DNA of 64,000 bases, taken from positions 55,274 through 119,273 of the forward strand of contig HF990395.1 in NCBI GenBank assembly GCA_000432775.1, given 5' to 3'. This document shows, one piece after another, positions 17,801 to 26,391 of the stretch (position 1 is the stretch's first letter; each line of letters opens with the position of its first letter). The translations under genes and the position numbers were made by a program. This DNA comes from Alistipes sp. CAG:831. GTDB lineage: Bacteria; Bacteroidota; Bacteroidia; Bacteroidales; UBA932. The notes under the pieces are model-generated. The model did no database searches. It was not told the DNA's origin and was given only the letters and a program-made list of their open reading frames with translations.

Positions 17801-19404
17801 ACATCATTAACGGTCCGATAACCTTAAGCAACAGGAGCATCGACCTGGACAGCCTGACAATAGCCGACCCTGCCGGTTCGACAGCCCTGCTTTCAGGCAG
17901 TCTTAGCCATGACTTCTTCAAGAACATCTACCTGGATGCCAATATGACATTTGCCGACTTCCAGGTACTCAATACCCAGGAAAGGGACAATGAGAAATTC
18001 TACGGAAATGCCTCTGCTTCCGGGACAGTAACCCTGTCCGGATTTACGGACAACCTCCTGGTAGACGCACAGGTATCCACCGCAGGCAACTCCTCCCTTC
18101 ACGTTCCTCTGTCCTCCTCGTCATCAGCCACTACCTCCGACCTTATTTCCTACACAGACTTCCGGATACCGGCAGACAGTATCTCCAAGGTTGCAACAGA
18201 GTCAGACGACACCAAGAGCAAGTCCGGCAAGGGCAATATTGAGATCAGGGCTGCAGCTACCGTAACCCAGGGTACGGAACTTCTGGTAGAGATGGACAAA
18301 CAGCTCGGAGAAGTACTGCGCTGCACGGGTAACGGTAACTTGAACCTTACCCTCAATCCGTCCCGCAATCTCTTCGATATCCGCGGAGACTACACCATAT
18401 CGGAAGGAAGCTATCATTTCGTACTGTCGATTCAGTCCAGGGACTTCATCATCGACGAAGGCGGCACCATAGCGTTCAACGGAGATTTCCGCAACACCAA
18501 CCTCAACGTGGGCGCGACCTACAGGACCAAAGCCTCCATCTCCACCCTCATCGCCGACACCACATCCGTCGGCAACAGGCGCAACGTAGACTGCGGCATC
18601 CACCTCCAGGGTCCGCTGTCCAACCCCGAGCTGTCCTTTACCATAGACATACCTGACCTGGACCCCATCACGAAGGGACAGGTGGAAAGTGCCCTGAGCA
18701 CTCCTGACAAGATTCAGAAGCAGTTCATGGCCCTGCTCATCTCAGGGAGTTTCGTACCTGACGAGCAGTCGGGTATCATAAACAACTCCACGATTCTATA
18801 CTCCAACGCCAGCGAGATACTGTCCAATCAGTTCAACAACATATTCAGACAGCTGGACATACCGCTGGACCTGGGACTTAACTACCAGCCCGGGGGCTCC
18901 GGGGGAAGCTGGGGTATGTTCGACGTGGCCGTATCCTATCAGGCCTTCAACAACCGACTGGTCATCAACGGAAATGTCGGAAATGACGAAACTTCCTCCA
19001 ACTGGGCCGGGGACTTCGACGCAGAGATTAAGGTGGACCGTCAGGGCAAACTCCGCGTCACTCTCTTCACCAGGTCAGCGGACAGCTATTCCAATTATCT
19101 GGACAATACCCAGCGAAGCGGTCTCGGAATCACGTATCAGGACGAATTCGACACGTTCGGGGATTTCTGGCGGAATATTTTCATGAGCCGGAAACGCAGG
19201 GAGCAGTACGAGCTGGAGATACTCCGGGAAGCGGAGGAAGAACTTGAGAGGGAGGCGGCCGAGGCGAATATTGTCAAGGAAGAAGTGCTCAAGCCTAAGG
19301 AGAATCCCATGAATTTCCTGGAAGAGACCGGCTCCGTGGAATACCAGGAACAGGGTTCCGTCTACTACTACAAGGAAGAAGAAGAGAACGTCAAGGCAGA
19401 ATGA
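14845..19404 (+). CDS. TamB-like translocation and assembly protein (AsmA-like)
   Basis: The 1519 residues are mostly repeating beta strands, as in TamB/AsmA-like bridge proteins that span the periplasm and carry lipids or help outer-membrane assembly. The C-terminal 450 residues fit the TamB (DUF490) domain, with YTISEGSYHFVLSIQSRDF and the late INNSTILYSNASEILSNQ region. From the GTG at 14845 the protein lacks its anchor, yet the open frame upstream encodes a perfect one (RKILTGLLILICITPVAGYV). No ATG, GTG or TTG precedes that segment in frame, so the true start may be a rare codon such as ATA, ATC or ATT between 14776 and 14812. The C-terminal tail is acidic and coiled-coil-like. Confidence 0.88.
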   Translation: MALQFPQLQTRIAHKAVTALQEKIDGKIEVDRVAIVFVNKVMAYGICITGEQGDTLASVEKLSVSISPSDLLRGRIHINRLFLQNGCFNLIKEGPGKYNNINRIFRTAPKPDSLKKPFIMPDMTADEITLRNMAFSLVSPLADTIPVRDDCMNFKNMRLKGIDARINRVKIEDNTVSCRIRDLGCYDRCGYQLQSLSGSFSLDSAESRLDNLHLIDSWSEINAEYLSFGYTSGKDLKDFVNKIVLGADFNRSTLDFRSIGVFAPSLRDNSLKMNLKGGINGTVSDLRTYDLQITSGPDTELHLSAALTGLPDIMDTYFNVTIKNITSSPQSISDIISDFSGKPNGIASVIPDTRISLNGIAYGTIDSLYGIGALSSEAGKVGFEACVRKDNSGNSIQSSLWVENLDLGQFLHSGTLGRTGFNSKINAHLPRKGSDKGISAEIQSMNISSLNVNGYEYRDIDIKGSLADSIADVRLISHDRAVPAMFQGVVTLDRNMHPGRIRVFMDVPYADLMAMNLDKKGTMATAGVTASADLRLTDRSVLGNIMLQDISYANTNGQYHIDSIYIRSALSEKRHTVTLQSPILQAGYTSTDSPARLVERLKLAMKTTSTERLLDIDTSRTSGNNGYYNFHLRTFDMSQICDIIMPGLYIADSTTIDISLDENNILKAGLQSSSIAFRNKKGNGYTFDGLAVDADNYSDNVRAALAVGSIRSGGMTVDNTLLSLAGHEDNLRLRLTYNNADTTWLNFSAMIDAWKDRNGKLLADISIDSSGFNIRNHIWELSPAELSIRPREYTVNGLGLYCGDDSLYISGAISENPESILSLSLANFDLDLLNSFTGNSLDLQGKLSGKVDIDNLFSNMGATMELTGDSLSLRGEKLGRLSVLSRRDLARDRFNLLTNNYIEDLNPINISGYFIPGRNYLDLDVTLNQMGMRALSPFLSDFVSVTGGRLSGEIDVTGQPDRLMLSSSNSRIDSLAITPVFTKVPYIINGPITLSNRSIDLDSLTIADPAGSTALLSGSLSHDFFKNIYLDANMTFADFQVLNTQERDNEKFYGNASASGTVTLSGFTDNLLVDAQVSTAGNSSLHVPLSSSSSATTSDLISYTDFRIPADSISKVATESDDTKSKSGKGNIEIRAAATVTQGTELLVEMDKQLGEVLRCTGNGNLNLTLNPSRNLFDIRGDYTISEGSYHFVLSIQSRDFIIDEGGTIAFNGDFRNTNLNVGATYRTKASISTLIADTTSVGNRRNVDCGIHLQGPLSNPELSFTIDIPDLDPITKGQVESALSTPDKIQKQFMALLISGSFVPDEQSGIINNSTILYSNASEILSNQFNNIFRQLDIPLDLGLNYQPGGSGGSWGMFDVAVSYQAFNNRLVINGNVGNDETSSNWAGDFDAEIKVDRQGKLRVTLFTRSADSYSNYLDNTQRSGLGITYQDEFDTFGDFWRNIFMSRKRREQYELEILREAEEELEREAAEANIVKEEVLKPKENPMNFLEETGSVEYQEQGSVYYYKEEEENVKAE

Positions 19405-20653
19405 CCTTGACAACCTTGCCTATAAGTTCCCTGTCATAGGGCCGCTCGACTCTTATGTAATTGCGCGTATAGCCTGCCATCATACCGTTCCCGGACTTGC
19501 CCTCGAAGAGCACCTCCTCTTCCCTGCCGCTGTTCATGGCACAGAACTCCCCGTGCAGACGTCCGCACATCTCCTCCAGAATCTCTACCCTGGCTGTCTT
19601 CACGCTCTCCTGCACCTGGTCCGGCATCGCCGCAGCCGGAGTGCCGGCTCTGCGGGAATATGGAAATACATGGATGTATGCGGGATGTATCTCCTCCAGA
19701 AAATCGCAGGTACAGCGGAAGTCATCCTCCGTCTCACCCGGGAATCCCACGATCACGTCGATGCCGAAAAACACATGATCCATCCTGCTGCGGATAAGCT
19801 CTATCTTGCTGCGGAAATCAGCCGTACGGTACCTCCTCCCCATCCGGCTGAGTATCCGGTCGCAGCCGGACTGCAGAGGGATATGGAAATGCGGGAGAAA
19901 CTTCGTTCCGGAGGCAATCCATTCCACTATCTCTGGAGTCAGCAGATTGGGCTCAATGGAGGATATGCGGTAGCGCTCTATGCCGTCCACCTCATTGAGT
20001 CCCTGCAGCAAATCCAGGAAGCTCTCTCCAGTCTTGCGTCCGTAATCCCCGGTGTTGACCCCGGTCAGGACTATCTCCACTATACCGGAAGCGGCTATCT
20101 CCCGGGCCTGTTCCAGCAGCATGGCCTTGGGAAGGCTCCGGCTGCCTCCGCGGGCATACGGTACAGTACAGTAGGAGCATTTGTAGTCGCAGCCGTCCTG
20201 AATCTTTAGGAATGCCCGTGTCCTCTCACCGGTCGAATAAGCGGGGAAAATATTGCGCACCGAATCTATATCGCACAACTCCAGCTTCTGAGGAGCCTGT
20301 CCGTGCCCTCCGGCAGCCAGAAGACGCTCCACCTCATCCGCAACCTGCCCCTTGGCTCCCGCCCCAAGCACTATATCCACCCCTTCCAGGGCCGCTATCT
20401 CGTCCCCGCGCAGCTGCGCGTAGCAGCCCACCACGGCGATAACCGCTCCGGGTGAACGGCGGTGCAGACGGCGGATAAGATTGCGGTCCTTCTTGTCGCT
20501 GTGCTCAGTGACGGAACAGGTATTGATTACATAGATGTCCGCCTCCTCCGTGGACGGCACCACTTCATAGCCCCTGACGGCAAATTCCCGGGCTATAGTC
20601 GAGCTCTCGGCGTAATTGAGCTTGCAGCCGAGAGTATGCACGGCGACCCTCAT
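19391..20653 (-). CDS. mtaB: tRNA (t6A37) methylthiotransferase MtaB
   Basis: MtaB adds a methylthio group to t6A37 of tRNAs that read ANN codons. The N-terminal cluster domain begins VAVHTLGCKLNYAES and has further cysteines at NTCSVT and VVGCYAQ. The radical SAM motif CDYKCSYCTVPYARG lies near residue 154. The C-terminal 60 residues are TRAM-like. The length of 420 is normal. Its 3' end overlaps the tamB-like gene by 14 bases and its ATG overlaps the stop of folB by four bases. Confidence 0.94.
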   Translation of the reverse strand: MRVAVHTLGCKLNYAESSTIAREFAVRGYEVVPSTEEADIYVINTCSVTEHSDKKDRNLIRRLHRRSPGAVIAVVGCYAQLRGDEIAALEGVDIVLGAGAKGQVADEVERLLAAGGHGQAPQKLELCDIDSVRNIFPAYSTGERTRAFLKIQDGCDYKCSYCTVPYARGGSRSLPKAMLLEQAREIAASGIVEIVLTGVNTGDYGRKTGESFLDLLQGLNEVDGIERYRISSIEPNLLTPEIVEWIASGTKFLPHFHIPLQSGCDRILSRMGRRYRTADFRSKIELIRSRMDHVFFGIDVIVGFPGETEDDFRCTCDFLEEIHPAYIHVFPYSRRAGTPAAAMPDQVQESVKTARVEILEEMCGRLHGEFCAMNSGREEEVLFEGKSGNGMMAGYTRNYIRVERPYDRELIGKVVKVILP

Positions 20654-21009
20654 ACGTCCTGCAGTTCAAGGGTTACCTTAGACGCACCGACCTCACCTCC
20701 GAGCGGGGGATTGAGCTTGGCTATCGAAACCCTGGCCCTCTCCACTGCCGGGAAGGCCGAGCGGAAACGGCGCAGAATACGTCCGGCCACGTGTTCCAGA
20801 AGGTTGGAAGACACTGCCATCTCCTCCTTTACGATGTCATAGATAAGCTGATAGTTGAGTGTATCCTCGAGAGCATCACTCTCAGACGCCGCACGGGTGT
20901 CGGCCCAGGCCTCGAAGTCCACGACAAAATGATTGCCGATGACCTTCTCCTCGTGGAAACAGCCGTGATGGGCGAAAAAGCGCATGCCGCAAAGTTCTAT
21001 TTTTCCCAT
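20650..21009 (-). CDS. folB: Dihydroneopterin aldolase
   Basis: FolB cleaves dihydroneopterin to 6-hydroxymethyl-dihydropterin in folate synthesis. The 119 residues have the usual size, with MRFFAHHGCFHEEK near the start, where the conserved glutamate lies, and LNYQLIYDIVKEEM, LLEHVAGRI and the C-terminal SIAKLNPPLGG strand that carries the catalytic lysine. It sits between the RsmI-like methylase (six bases upstream) and mtaB (four-base overlap), so all three are probably one transcript. Confidence 0.93.
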   Translation of the reverse strand: MGKIELCGMRFFAHHGCFHEEKVIGNHFVVDFEAWADTRAASESDALEDTLNYQLIYDIVKEEMAVSSNLLEHVAGRILRRFRSAFPAVERARVSIAKLNPPLGGEVGASKVTLELQDV

Positions 21010-21015
21010 ATTGAA

Positions 21016-21720
21016 TCAGGCTAGAATTAGAAATACCGCCGGCCGTTTGGAAATAACCAGGCCTTCCCTGCGCCACTGGGCGACAGTGCGGGTCCGTATC
21101 ATCTGGTCCGGAAGGGTGATGCCGGCGGCAACGCATACCCTCGTGGACGGATCGCAGACTGAGAGGATGTCCTGGAAGAGGGCATCGCTCCGGTAAGGGG
21201 TCTCGATGAGAATCTGGGTCTCCGAGTTCCGGCGGGAACGGGCCTCCAGTTCCTTGAGCCTCCTGCGGCGGGCATCGGTCTTGGCAGGTATATAACCGGC
21301 GAAGGCGAAGCACTGCCCGTTCATCCCGGAAGCCATCAGGGCCATCATCAGGGACGACGGGCCTGAAAAGGGGACCACCTCCACCCCGGCTTTGTGCGCC
21401 AGGGCCACGAGGGCCGCCCCGGGATCGGCCACTGCGGGCAGACCGGCTTCCGATATCAGGGCCATATCCTCCCCTTCCGCGAAGACCGCTGCGATCTGCT
21501 CTATGTCCTCCGGAGAGGAATGCTCGTTGATCTCATGGAACGTGAGAGAGTCTATCCTGCCCTTGAAACCGATGCGGGACAGATACCTGCGGGCCGTGCG
21601 TACATCCTCCACCGCAAAGCGGGTAACATGGGCTATCTGCCCGAATACATACGGAGGAATGACCTCCTCGGGAGGATTGTCCCCGAGGGGAGCCGGTACG
21701 AGATAAAGTCTGCAATTCAT
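21016..21720 (-). CDS. RsmI-like SAM-dependent methyltransferase (tetrapyrrole methylase fold)
   Basis: This 234-residue protein has the tetrapyrrole-methylase fold of RsmI: LYLVPAPLGDN at the start, MALISEAGLPAVADPG near residue 90 and PFSGPSSLMMALMASG near 124. It is the shorter, divergent Bacteroidota type annotated as SAM-dependent methyltransferase; the rRNA target C1402 is likely only if no other RsmI exists in the genome. The ATG at 21720 is used; a TTG 18 bases upstream is unlikely. It leads the folB-mtaB operon. Confidence 0.85.
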   Translation of the reverse strand: MNCRLYLVPAPLGDNPPEEVIPPYVFGQIAHVTRFAVEDVRTARRYLSRIGFKGRIDSLTFHEINEHSSPEDIEQIAAVFAEGEDMALISEAGLPAVADPGAALVALAHKAGVEVVPFSGPSSLMMALMASGMNGQCFAFAGYIPAKTDARRRRLKELEARSRRNSETQILIETPYRSDALFQDILSVCDPSTRVCVAAGITLPDQMIRTRTVAQWRREGLVISKRPAVFLILA

Positions 21721-21745
21721 AAATACAAAATTATACAAATTTCCC

Positions 21746-21753
21746 TATCTTTG
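21746..21753 (+). promoter_or_regulatory. Promoter -7 box of the MBL hydrolase gene (leaderless)
   Basis: TATCTTTG ends six bases before the ATG at 21760, so the mRNA would have no or almost no leader. Confidence 0.55.
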
Positions 21754-21759
21754 GGGCCG

Positions 21760-22539
21760 ATGAGCGCTAAAGTCCACAACAAAATAGAATTTCTGGGGAC
21801 AGGCACCTCCCAGGGCATGCCCATCATCGGCTGCTCCTGCCCTGTCTGCCGCTCGGACGATTTCCACGACAAACGGCTGAGAACCTCCGCCTACATCGAA
21901 TACGAAGGGCTCAGGCTGGTTGTGGACGCAGGTCCGGACTTCCGGCAGCAGATACTGCGCAGCGGCATCCGGGAGCTGGACGCCGTACTCCTCACCCACA
22001 TGCACAAGGACCATACCGGGGGGCTGGACGATGTAAGAGCCTTCAACTACTTCATGCAACGTGCATTTCCCATCTACGCAGAGCCTATGGTACAGGACTC
22101 CCTCAAGCGGGAGTACGCCTATGCCTTCGGAGACCACCGCTATCCCGGAGTTCCGGACTTCGTCCTGCACACCATAGGAGAAGAGCCATTCTGCATCGAC
22201 GGAGTGGAGATAATCCCCGTGCGTGCGATGCACTACAAGCTGCCCATCCTGGGATTCCGTTTCGGACGCCTGGGCTATCTGACTGACGCCAACTACATCT
22301 CCGAAGAGTCCATAGAGCGTTTCCGTGGGGTGGACATCTTCGTCGTCAGCTGCATCCGCAGGACTCCGCACATCTCCCATTTTTCCCTGGACGAAGCCAT
22401 AGAAGTCTGCCGCAAGGTGGGTGCCCGGCACTGCTTCCTGACCCATCTCTCCCACCAGCTGGAAAAGTACGAGGACCTCTGCAAAACCCTGCCTGAGGGC
22501 ATTGAGCCTGCATACGACGGTCTATCCCTGACATTTTAA
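21760..22539 (+). CDS. MBL-fold metallohydrolase (PhnP-like)
   Basis: The protein has 259 residues. The start KIEFLGTGTSQGMPIIGCSCPVC and the metal motif THMHKDHTGG (HxHxDH) near residue 76 place it with PhnP-like phosphodiesterases that cleave cyclic phosphates. The cysteines in the SCPVC segment match the extra zinc site of PhnP. The open frame runs further upstream, but that part crosses a promoter and the divergent methylase gene, so the ATG at 21760 is taken. Its substrate is unknown. Confidence 0.88.
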   Translation: MSAKVHNKIEFLGTGTSQGMPIIGCSCPVCRSDDFHDKRLRTSAYIEYEGLRLVVDAGPDFRQQILRSGIRELDAVLLTHMHKDHTGGLDDVRAFNYFMQRAFPIYAEPMVQDSLKREYAYAFGDHRYPGVPDFVLHTIGEEPFCIDGVEIIPVRAMHYKLPILGFRFGRLGYLTDANYISEESIERFRGVDIFVVSCIRRTPHISHFSLDEAIEVCRKVGARHCFLTHLSHQLEKYEDLCKTLPEGIEPAYDGLSLTF

Positions 22540-22546
22540 ATGCTAT

Positions 22547-22561
22547 TTTAGGAGTCCTAAA
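22547..22561. promoter_or_regulatory. Small palindrome next to the maoC promoter
   Basis: TTTAGGA-G-TCCTAAA is a perfect inverted repeat that abuts the TTTG (-33) element of the next gene. It could be an operator, or a weak end signal of the MBL gene. Confidence 0.35.
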
Positions 22562-22562
22562 T

Positions 22563-22593
22563 TTGCTTTTTCCGGTTATTTGTCCTATCTTTA
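22563..22593 (+). promoter_or_regulatory. Promoter of the maoC-like gene
   Basis: TTG at 22563-22565, a 20-base spacer and TATCTTTA at 22586-22593 (one mismatch to TAnnTTTG). The leader is about 20 bases. Confidence 0.6.
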
Positions 22594-22619
22594 TAGGGCT
22601 AATCTAAAATCTTCATGTT

Positions 22620-23039
22620 ATGATCAAGGAACACGACACCTATGACTACAACACCGTCTTCACCCAGAAAGACGCCGAGGTCTATGCCAAGCTGACGGAT
22701 GACTATAATCCCGTACACATAGACCGCGAATACGCCACCGCGACCGAGTTCGGACGTCCGGTAGCTCAGGGAGTCCTCATCCTGTGCGCGTTTGCCAAGG
22801 TATTCGGCACCATGTGGCCGGCCGACAAGCTCGCATACTTCATCTCTCAGAATGTCACCTACCTCAGACCGGTGTACATCGACGAGCCGTATCACATCAG
22901 ATTTGAGTGCACCAACGTGGACCACAAGAGGATGATCGGCACACTCGTCGGCACTATGAGGGACAAGGACGGCAACAGCGTGGTAATCACCGAGGCCCGC
23001 ATCTTCTCGAAGGAGCACTTCTCCGCTCCTGCCATCTAG
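22620..23039 (+). CDS. MaoC-like (R)-specific enoyl-CoA hydratase
   Basis: The 139-residue protein is a single hot-dog domain of the MaoC type. The hydratase motif is seen as LTDDYNPVHIDREYA near residue 26, where Asp and His act in water addition, followed by GRPVAQGVLILCAFAKVFG. Such proteins hydrate enoyl-CoA or related thioesters. The substrate is unknown and no fatty-acid genes are beside it. A strong two-way terminator follows. Confidence 0.9.
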   Translation: MIKEHDTYDYNTVFTQKDAEVYAKLTDDYNPVHIDREYATATEFGRPVAQGVLILCAFAKVFGTMWPADKLAYFISQNVTYLRPVYIDEPYHIRFECTNVDHKRMIGTLVGTMRDKDGNSVVITEARIFSKEHFSAPAI

Positions 23040-23052
23040 ACGACGGGCGACT

Positions 23053-23102
23053 GCAACATAAAAGCCTCCGTACTTTTCATCGTACGGAGGCTTTTATGTT
23101 GC
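23053..23102. terminator. Bidirectional terminator with 20-bp perfect stem
   Basis: Bases 23053-23072 and 23083-23102 are exact reverse complements around a ten-base loop, with A/T-rich stem ends. It separates the convergent maoC-like and DUF5723 genes and can end both transcripts. Confidence 0.85.
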
Positions 23103-23113
23103 CTGTGCGTCTG

Positions 23114-24535
23114 CTAATACCTTCTGTTGGATCCGCCCAGAGATATTGTCAGACCGAAATGCGCGTCAAACATCAGTTCTCTGGCAGGAACAGGAATCTT
23201 GATGCCCTCAATATTGAAAGCGGTATAATTCAGAGGTGTGAAATCGCTTCCTACGAACAGTCCCACGCCCCTGGTGGGCACGAATGTTATCAGCCATCCG
23301 AAAGTGGAGTGAGTCTTGAGGAGAGAGTAACTCAGAGCTATGTCGAAACTGCGTACAGGAGCATAGTTCCAGGCCAGTGTCAGCTCATTCTCGGTGCGGA
23401 AACGGCCGAAACGGGCAGAATAGAGCAGACCTACATTCATCTTGTCATCCAGGAACGAATAATCCACTCCGGCATACAGGGTCGCCGCCAGAGAACCGTT
23501 CTGGCTACCGCTCACTTCCTGCTCGGTAAACGAGGCAAGCCCCATAAGTTCGTCGGTAACTCCGTTCAGCTGGGAACTGATATCCTCGTCACCGCCTATA
23601 TTCTCAATACCCTCGTAGCGGACAGAGCCGTCTGCCGAGAGGATGCGGGACTTATTCTTGCCGTAAGAGATGAAGCCGAGATCAGTAACCGACACGGAGA
23701 ACCGGAGTCCGTCCACAGGTGTTCCTTCGGAAATGGTATACTCGGCTCCAAGGTCGAAGGCCATTCCGAAACCGCCTACACCCAGTTCGGACGGTTCGAA
23801 GCCCAGACCGTTGAGATATCCGTCCTCATCGAAGCTGGGCACGAGTCCTCCGCCGAGAATGCGGGCAGACCCGAGGGAGTTGACAGTCCATGCATCGGAA
23901 CTCATGTTCAGGTCCAGCCTGTCCACCTGCATCTGCAGATCAGCCACACTGGCCAGCAGTTTCACCTTCGCACCCACGCGCAGTCCCTTGACCAGCTCGT
24001 CCAGTCCGCGGGAATAGCCGAGAGACAGGTGCGCATAGGCCTGAGCCCCTATTCCCAGATTCTCTATCGTATAGCTCTGGGGATTGGTAGTCATGCCGTT
24101 CTTCAGGAATCGGAAAAATTCCTTGGGAATGGAGGAATCCACATTAACATCCATCCCCAGGGATATGGTCCAGAAGGAATCCTTTCCGGTAAACCATCCG
24201 GCATCGACAACATTGTATCCGAAGTTGAGATCCAGGGAGGTATTGTTTCTGAGTCCGGCCAGGAAAGCCTCGGAACTTACTTCCTCATTGAGAAAGAGAC
24301 CGGTCTTGCCGTTGGACAGGGGATACAGGAAAGTACTGGGGCCGAAATTGCCGCCCAACTGTATATCGAAACCATTCAGGAAAGGCACTCCCACATAGCC
24401 CTGGTCAGGAACGAACGCCGCATTCATGTAATGGTTCTGAGTCGAGTTGCGTACGAAGTAACTCGTCCTGCTCTGCGCACTGAGCAATATCGCACCGAGA
24501 GTCAGAAATGATATGACTGAAAGTATCTTTTTCAT
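23114..24535 (-). CDS. DUF5723 family outer-membrane protein
   Basis: The 473-residue protein has a signal peptide ending ILLSAQ and then the motif STQNHYMNAAFVPDQGYVGVP typical of DUF5723, a Bacteroidota family predicted to form outer-membrane beta barrels like PorV/FadL. Alternating amphipathic strands run through the whole chain, and it ends in an aromatic-polar tail. Its gene starts 12 bases after the stop of a large lipoprotein gene, so the two proteins are likely made together. Function is unknown. Confidence 0.82.
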   Translation of the reverse strand: MKKILSVISFLTLGAILLSAQSRTSYFVRNSTQNHYMNAAFVPDQGYVGVPFLNGFDIQLGGNFGPSTFLYPLSNGKTGLFLNEEVSSEAFLAGLRNNTSLDLNFGYNVVDAGWFTGKDSFWTISLGMDVNVDSSIPKEFFRFLKNGMTTNPQSYTIENLGIGAQAYAHLSLGYSRGLDELVKGLRVGAKVKLLASVADLQMQVDRLDLNMSSDAWTVNSLGSARILGGGLVPSFDEDGYLNGLGFEPSELGVGGFGMAFDLGAEYTISEGTPVDGLRFSVSVTDLGFISYGKNKSRILSADGSVRYEGIENIGGDEDISSQLNGVTDELMGLASFTEQEVSGSQNGSLAATLYAGVDYSFLDDKMNVGLLYSARFGRFRTENELTLAWNYAPVRSFDIALSYSLLKTHSTFGWLITFVPTRGVGLFVGSDFTPLNYTAFNIEGIKIPVPARELMFDAHFGLTISLGGSNRRY

Positions 24536-24547
24536 CGTATTCTTGCT

Positions 24548-26371
24548 TTAAAAATTGAGGTCATTGAAGTCTACAGTCACTCCTCCGGGTACGTTAAGGA
24601 TAATATCCGCCTGTATGGATGAGTCCTCTGAAAGAGGTATTCCGGGTGTCTGGCCGGAGAGCAGCTCGAACTCGAAGACCAGGTAAGAGATGTCATTCCG
24701 GATATCAGTCTGCGGCACATTGAGCTCCAGAGGAGTCTCCTGAGGTGTTCCTGCCGAGGCCGTACCGTTGATAAGCTGGGTTATGTCAGGCATCTCTATT
24801 CTGTTCATGTAGCTGTCCAGGAAATATGCCTTGAGATTGACATTCACGGGAATGGTAGTGGTCACCGTTCCTGCAATCTGTACATTGGCGGACCTGACCA
24901 GAGTGGAAAGAATCTCCGGCATGCCTTCTATAGTGTCCCTCACTGCAAATCTCAGGCTATCACCGAAAGAGAAAGGCACATTGAAGGCAAACTCGCCATC
25001 TACGGTATATTCCTCGTCACATACTACGTATGCAGACTCTGTGGGATCGGTACCAGCGGTTATATTGACCCTTACTTCATCAGGAATACGGGTCAGGAGA
25101 CCGCGGACATCGGCCTCCACCCATTCGTAACCGGCTGCGTCTAGATTACCCGAAGGGTCATCGGAGGATATCCAGAACAGGGCTGTTTCAATCACATCCG
25201 GATCAGGCGAAACGGGAGCCTCGAGATCCAGAGAGACCTCGTCCCCGTCTCCTGTCGGGAATACCGGGATTATCTGAGCATGCATATCCACAGGCACATT
25301 GGCATTGGTGCTGACCCTGGCCGTAAGCCTGGGATTATAGAAATCCAGGCTGGCATCCTCGGACTTGAGCATGTCGGGTATACCTGTCAGTACCAGACTC
25401 TCGTTTACAGGATCCACATCAATGTCCACCTTACCTCTGAATGACTCCGGCCTGAGATTGCCGTCGTCAGAACCGGCAATAATCGTCAGGGCCGCATCCA
25501 TGACTCTGCCGGATACACCCTCAAGGTCCTCACGTGAAACCATCAGCACCGACTGGGTCACGGCGAAAGTATCGGTAAACACGAAGTCCTGCATGGCATC
25601 GTCTCCAGGCTCGAACTCGATGGCGACAAGCGTTACGGGCGTGAACTCCACTACTCCCTCATCGTTCATCACACCCGTGAAAGTCACAGTGCCCGCCTCC
25701 GGATCAACCATAGGAGATTCCTCGAAGACATAATGTTCCGGCACCTCAACGGTAACCCTTACCTCCATGGATGCCGGCAGTTCGTCAAGACCGCTGAGTT
25801 CTATCTCGGGACGGAGAAAAGTCTCGCTCAGGTCCACACGGTCAATGCTCACCAGCCCCTCATCCTTCGCTTCCTCAAAACCGAACTCGTATATGAACTC
25901 CTCCTCGAAGCCCATATTGACTCCTATCTTGTCTCCATCTACGATAATACCAGGAATATCCTCACCCGGAACATCCTCCGGAACATCCACGTCGGGAGTA
26001 TTTTCAGGAATATCCCCTATTTCAGGAAGACGCACCGGCCTGGGCTCTAAATCATGAGCAAAGCCGGGCACTGTCAGCCTACTGGTAAACTGAGTCATAG
26101 ATATAGTCTGGGAAAATGATTCGGAGAACTCCAGATAGTAGTTTCCATCCTCATCGGTACGGATAATGTCCCCCTCGGACAACTCCAGAAAGTCTCCGAC
26201 AGCAATTTCCGCTGTGGAGCCTATGGGCAGGGAGAAAGCCTCTCCGCCCCATGTGACAGTTGTGTCAAGCCCGTCTGTAAGATCTATTTCGGACGAGCAC
26301 GACACAATCGCGACAGCGGACACCGCTGCCAATACAGCAATGACCGCCGTTTTAAAATTAAATCTCATCAT
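24548..26371 (-). CDS. Large lipoprotein of unknown function
   Basis: The 607 residues start with a lipoprotein signal whose lipobox reads AIVSC, with the acylated cysteine at about residue 25. The body is very acidic and rich in beta strands; it has a loop with many Asp-Val-Pro-Glu units (residues about 115-145). Repeated stretches of the type VxVxVxxY suggest several Ig-like modules. No family is recognised. It is followed within 12 bases by the DUF5723 outer-membrane protein gene, which suggests a pair that acts at the outer membrane. Two ATGs in a row are possible starts. Confidence 0.75.
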   Translation of the reverse strand: MMRFNFKTAVIAVLAAVSAVAIVSCSSEIDLTDGLDTTVTWGGEAFSLPIGSTAEIAVGDFLELSEGDIIRTDEDGNYYLEFSESFSQTISMTQFTSRLTVPGFAHDLEPRPVRLPEIGDIPENTPDVDVPEDVPGEDIPGIIVDGDKIGVNMGFEEEFIYEFGFEEAKDEGLVSIDRVDLSETFLRPEIELSGLDELPASMEVRVTVEVPEHYVFEESPMVDPEAGTVTFTGVMNDEGVVEFTPVTLVAIEFEPGDDAMQDFVFTDTFAVTQSVLMVSREDLEGVSGRVMDAALTIIAGSDDGNLRPESFRGKVDIDVDPVNESLVLTGIPDMLKSEDASLDFYNPRLTARVSTNANVPVDMHAQIIPVFPTGDGDEVSLDLEAPVSPDPDVIETALFWISSDDPSGNLDAAGYEWVEADVRGLLTRIPDEVRVNITAGTDPTESAYVVCDEEYTVDGEFAFNVPFSFGDSLRFAVRDTIEGMPEILSTLVRSANVQIAGTVTTTIPVNVNLKAYFLDSYMNRIEMPDITQLINGTASAGTPQETPLELNVPQTDIRNDISYLVFEFELLSGQTPGIPLSEDSSIQADIILNVPGGVTVDFNDLNF

Positions 26372-26391
26372 CGTATGCTTAATCGTTTTGG

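Noticed and set aside
21394..21759. Upstream extension of the MBL hydrolase frame
   Set aside because: It would run through the divergent RsmI-like gene and across the -7 box at 21746; homologues start at KIEFLGTG.
22907..24511. 534-codon open frame on the plus strand across the DUF5723 gene
   Set aside because: It is antisense to a protein with a signal peptide and family motif, and it crosses a strong terminator.
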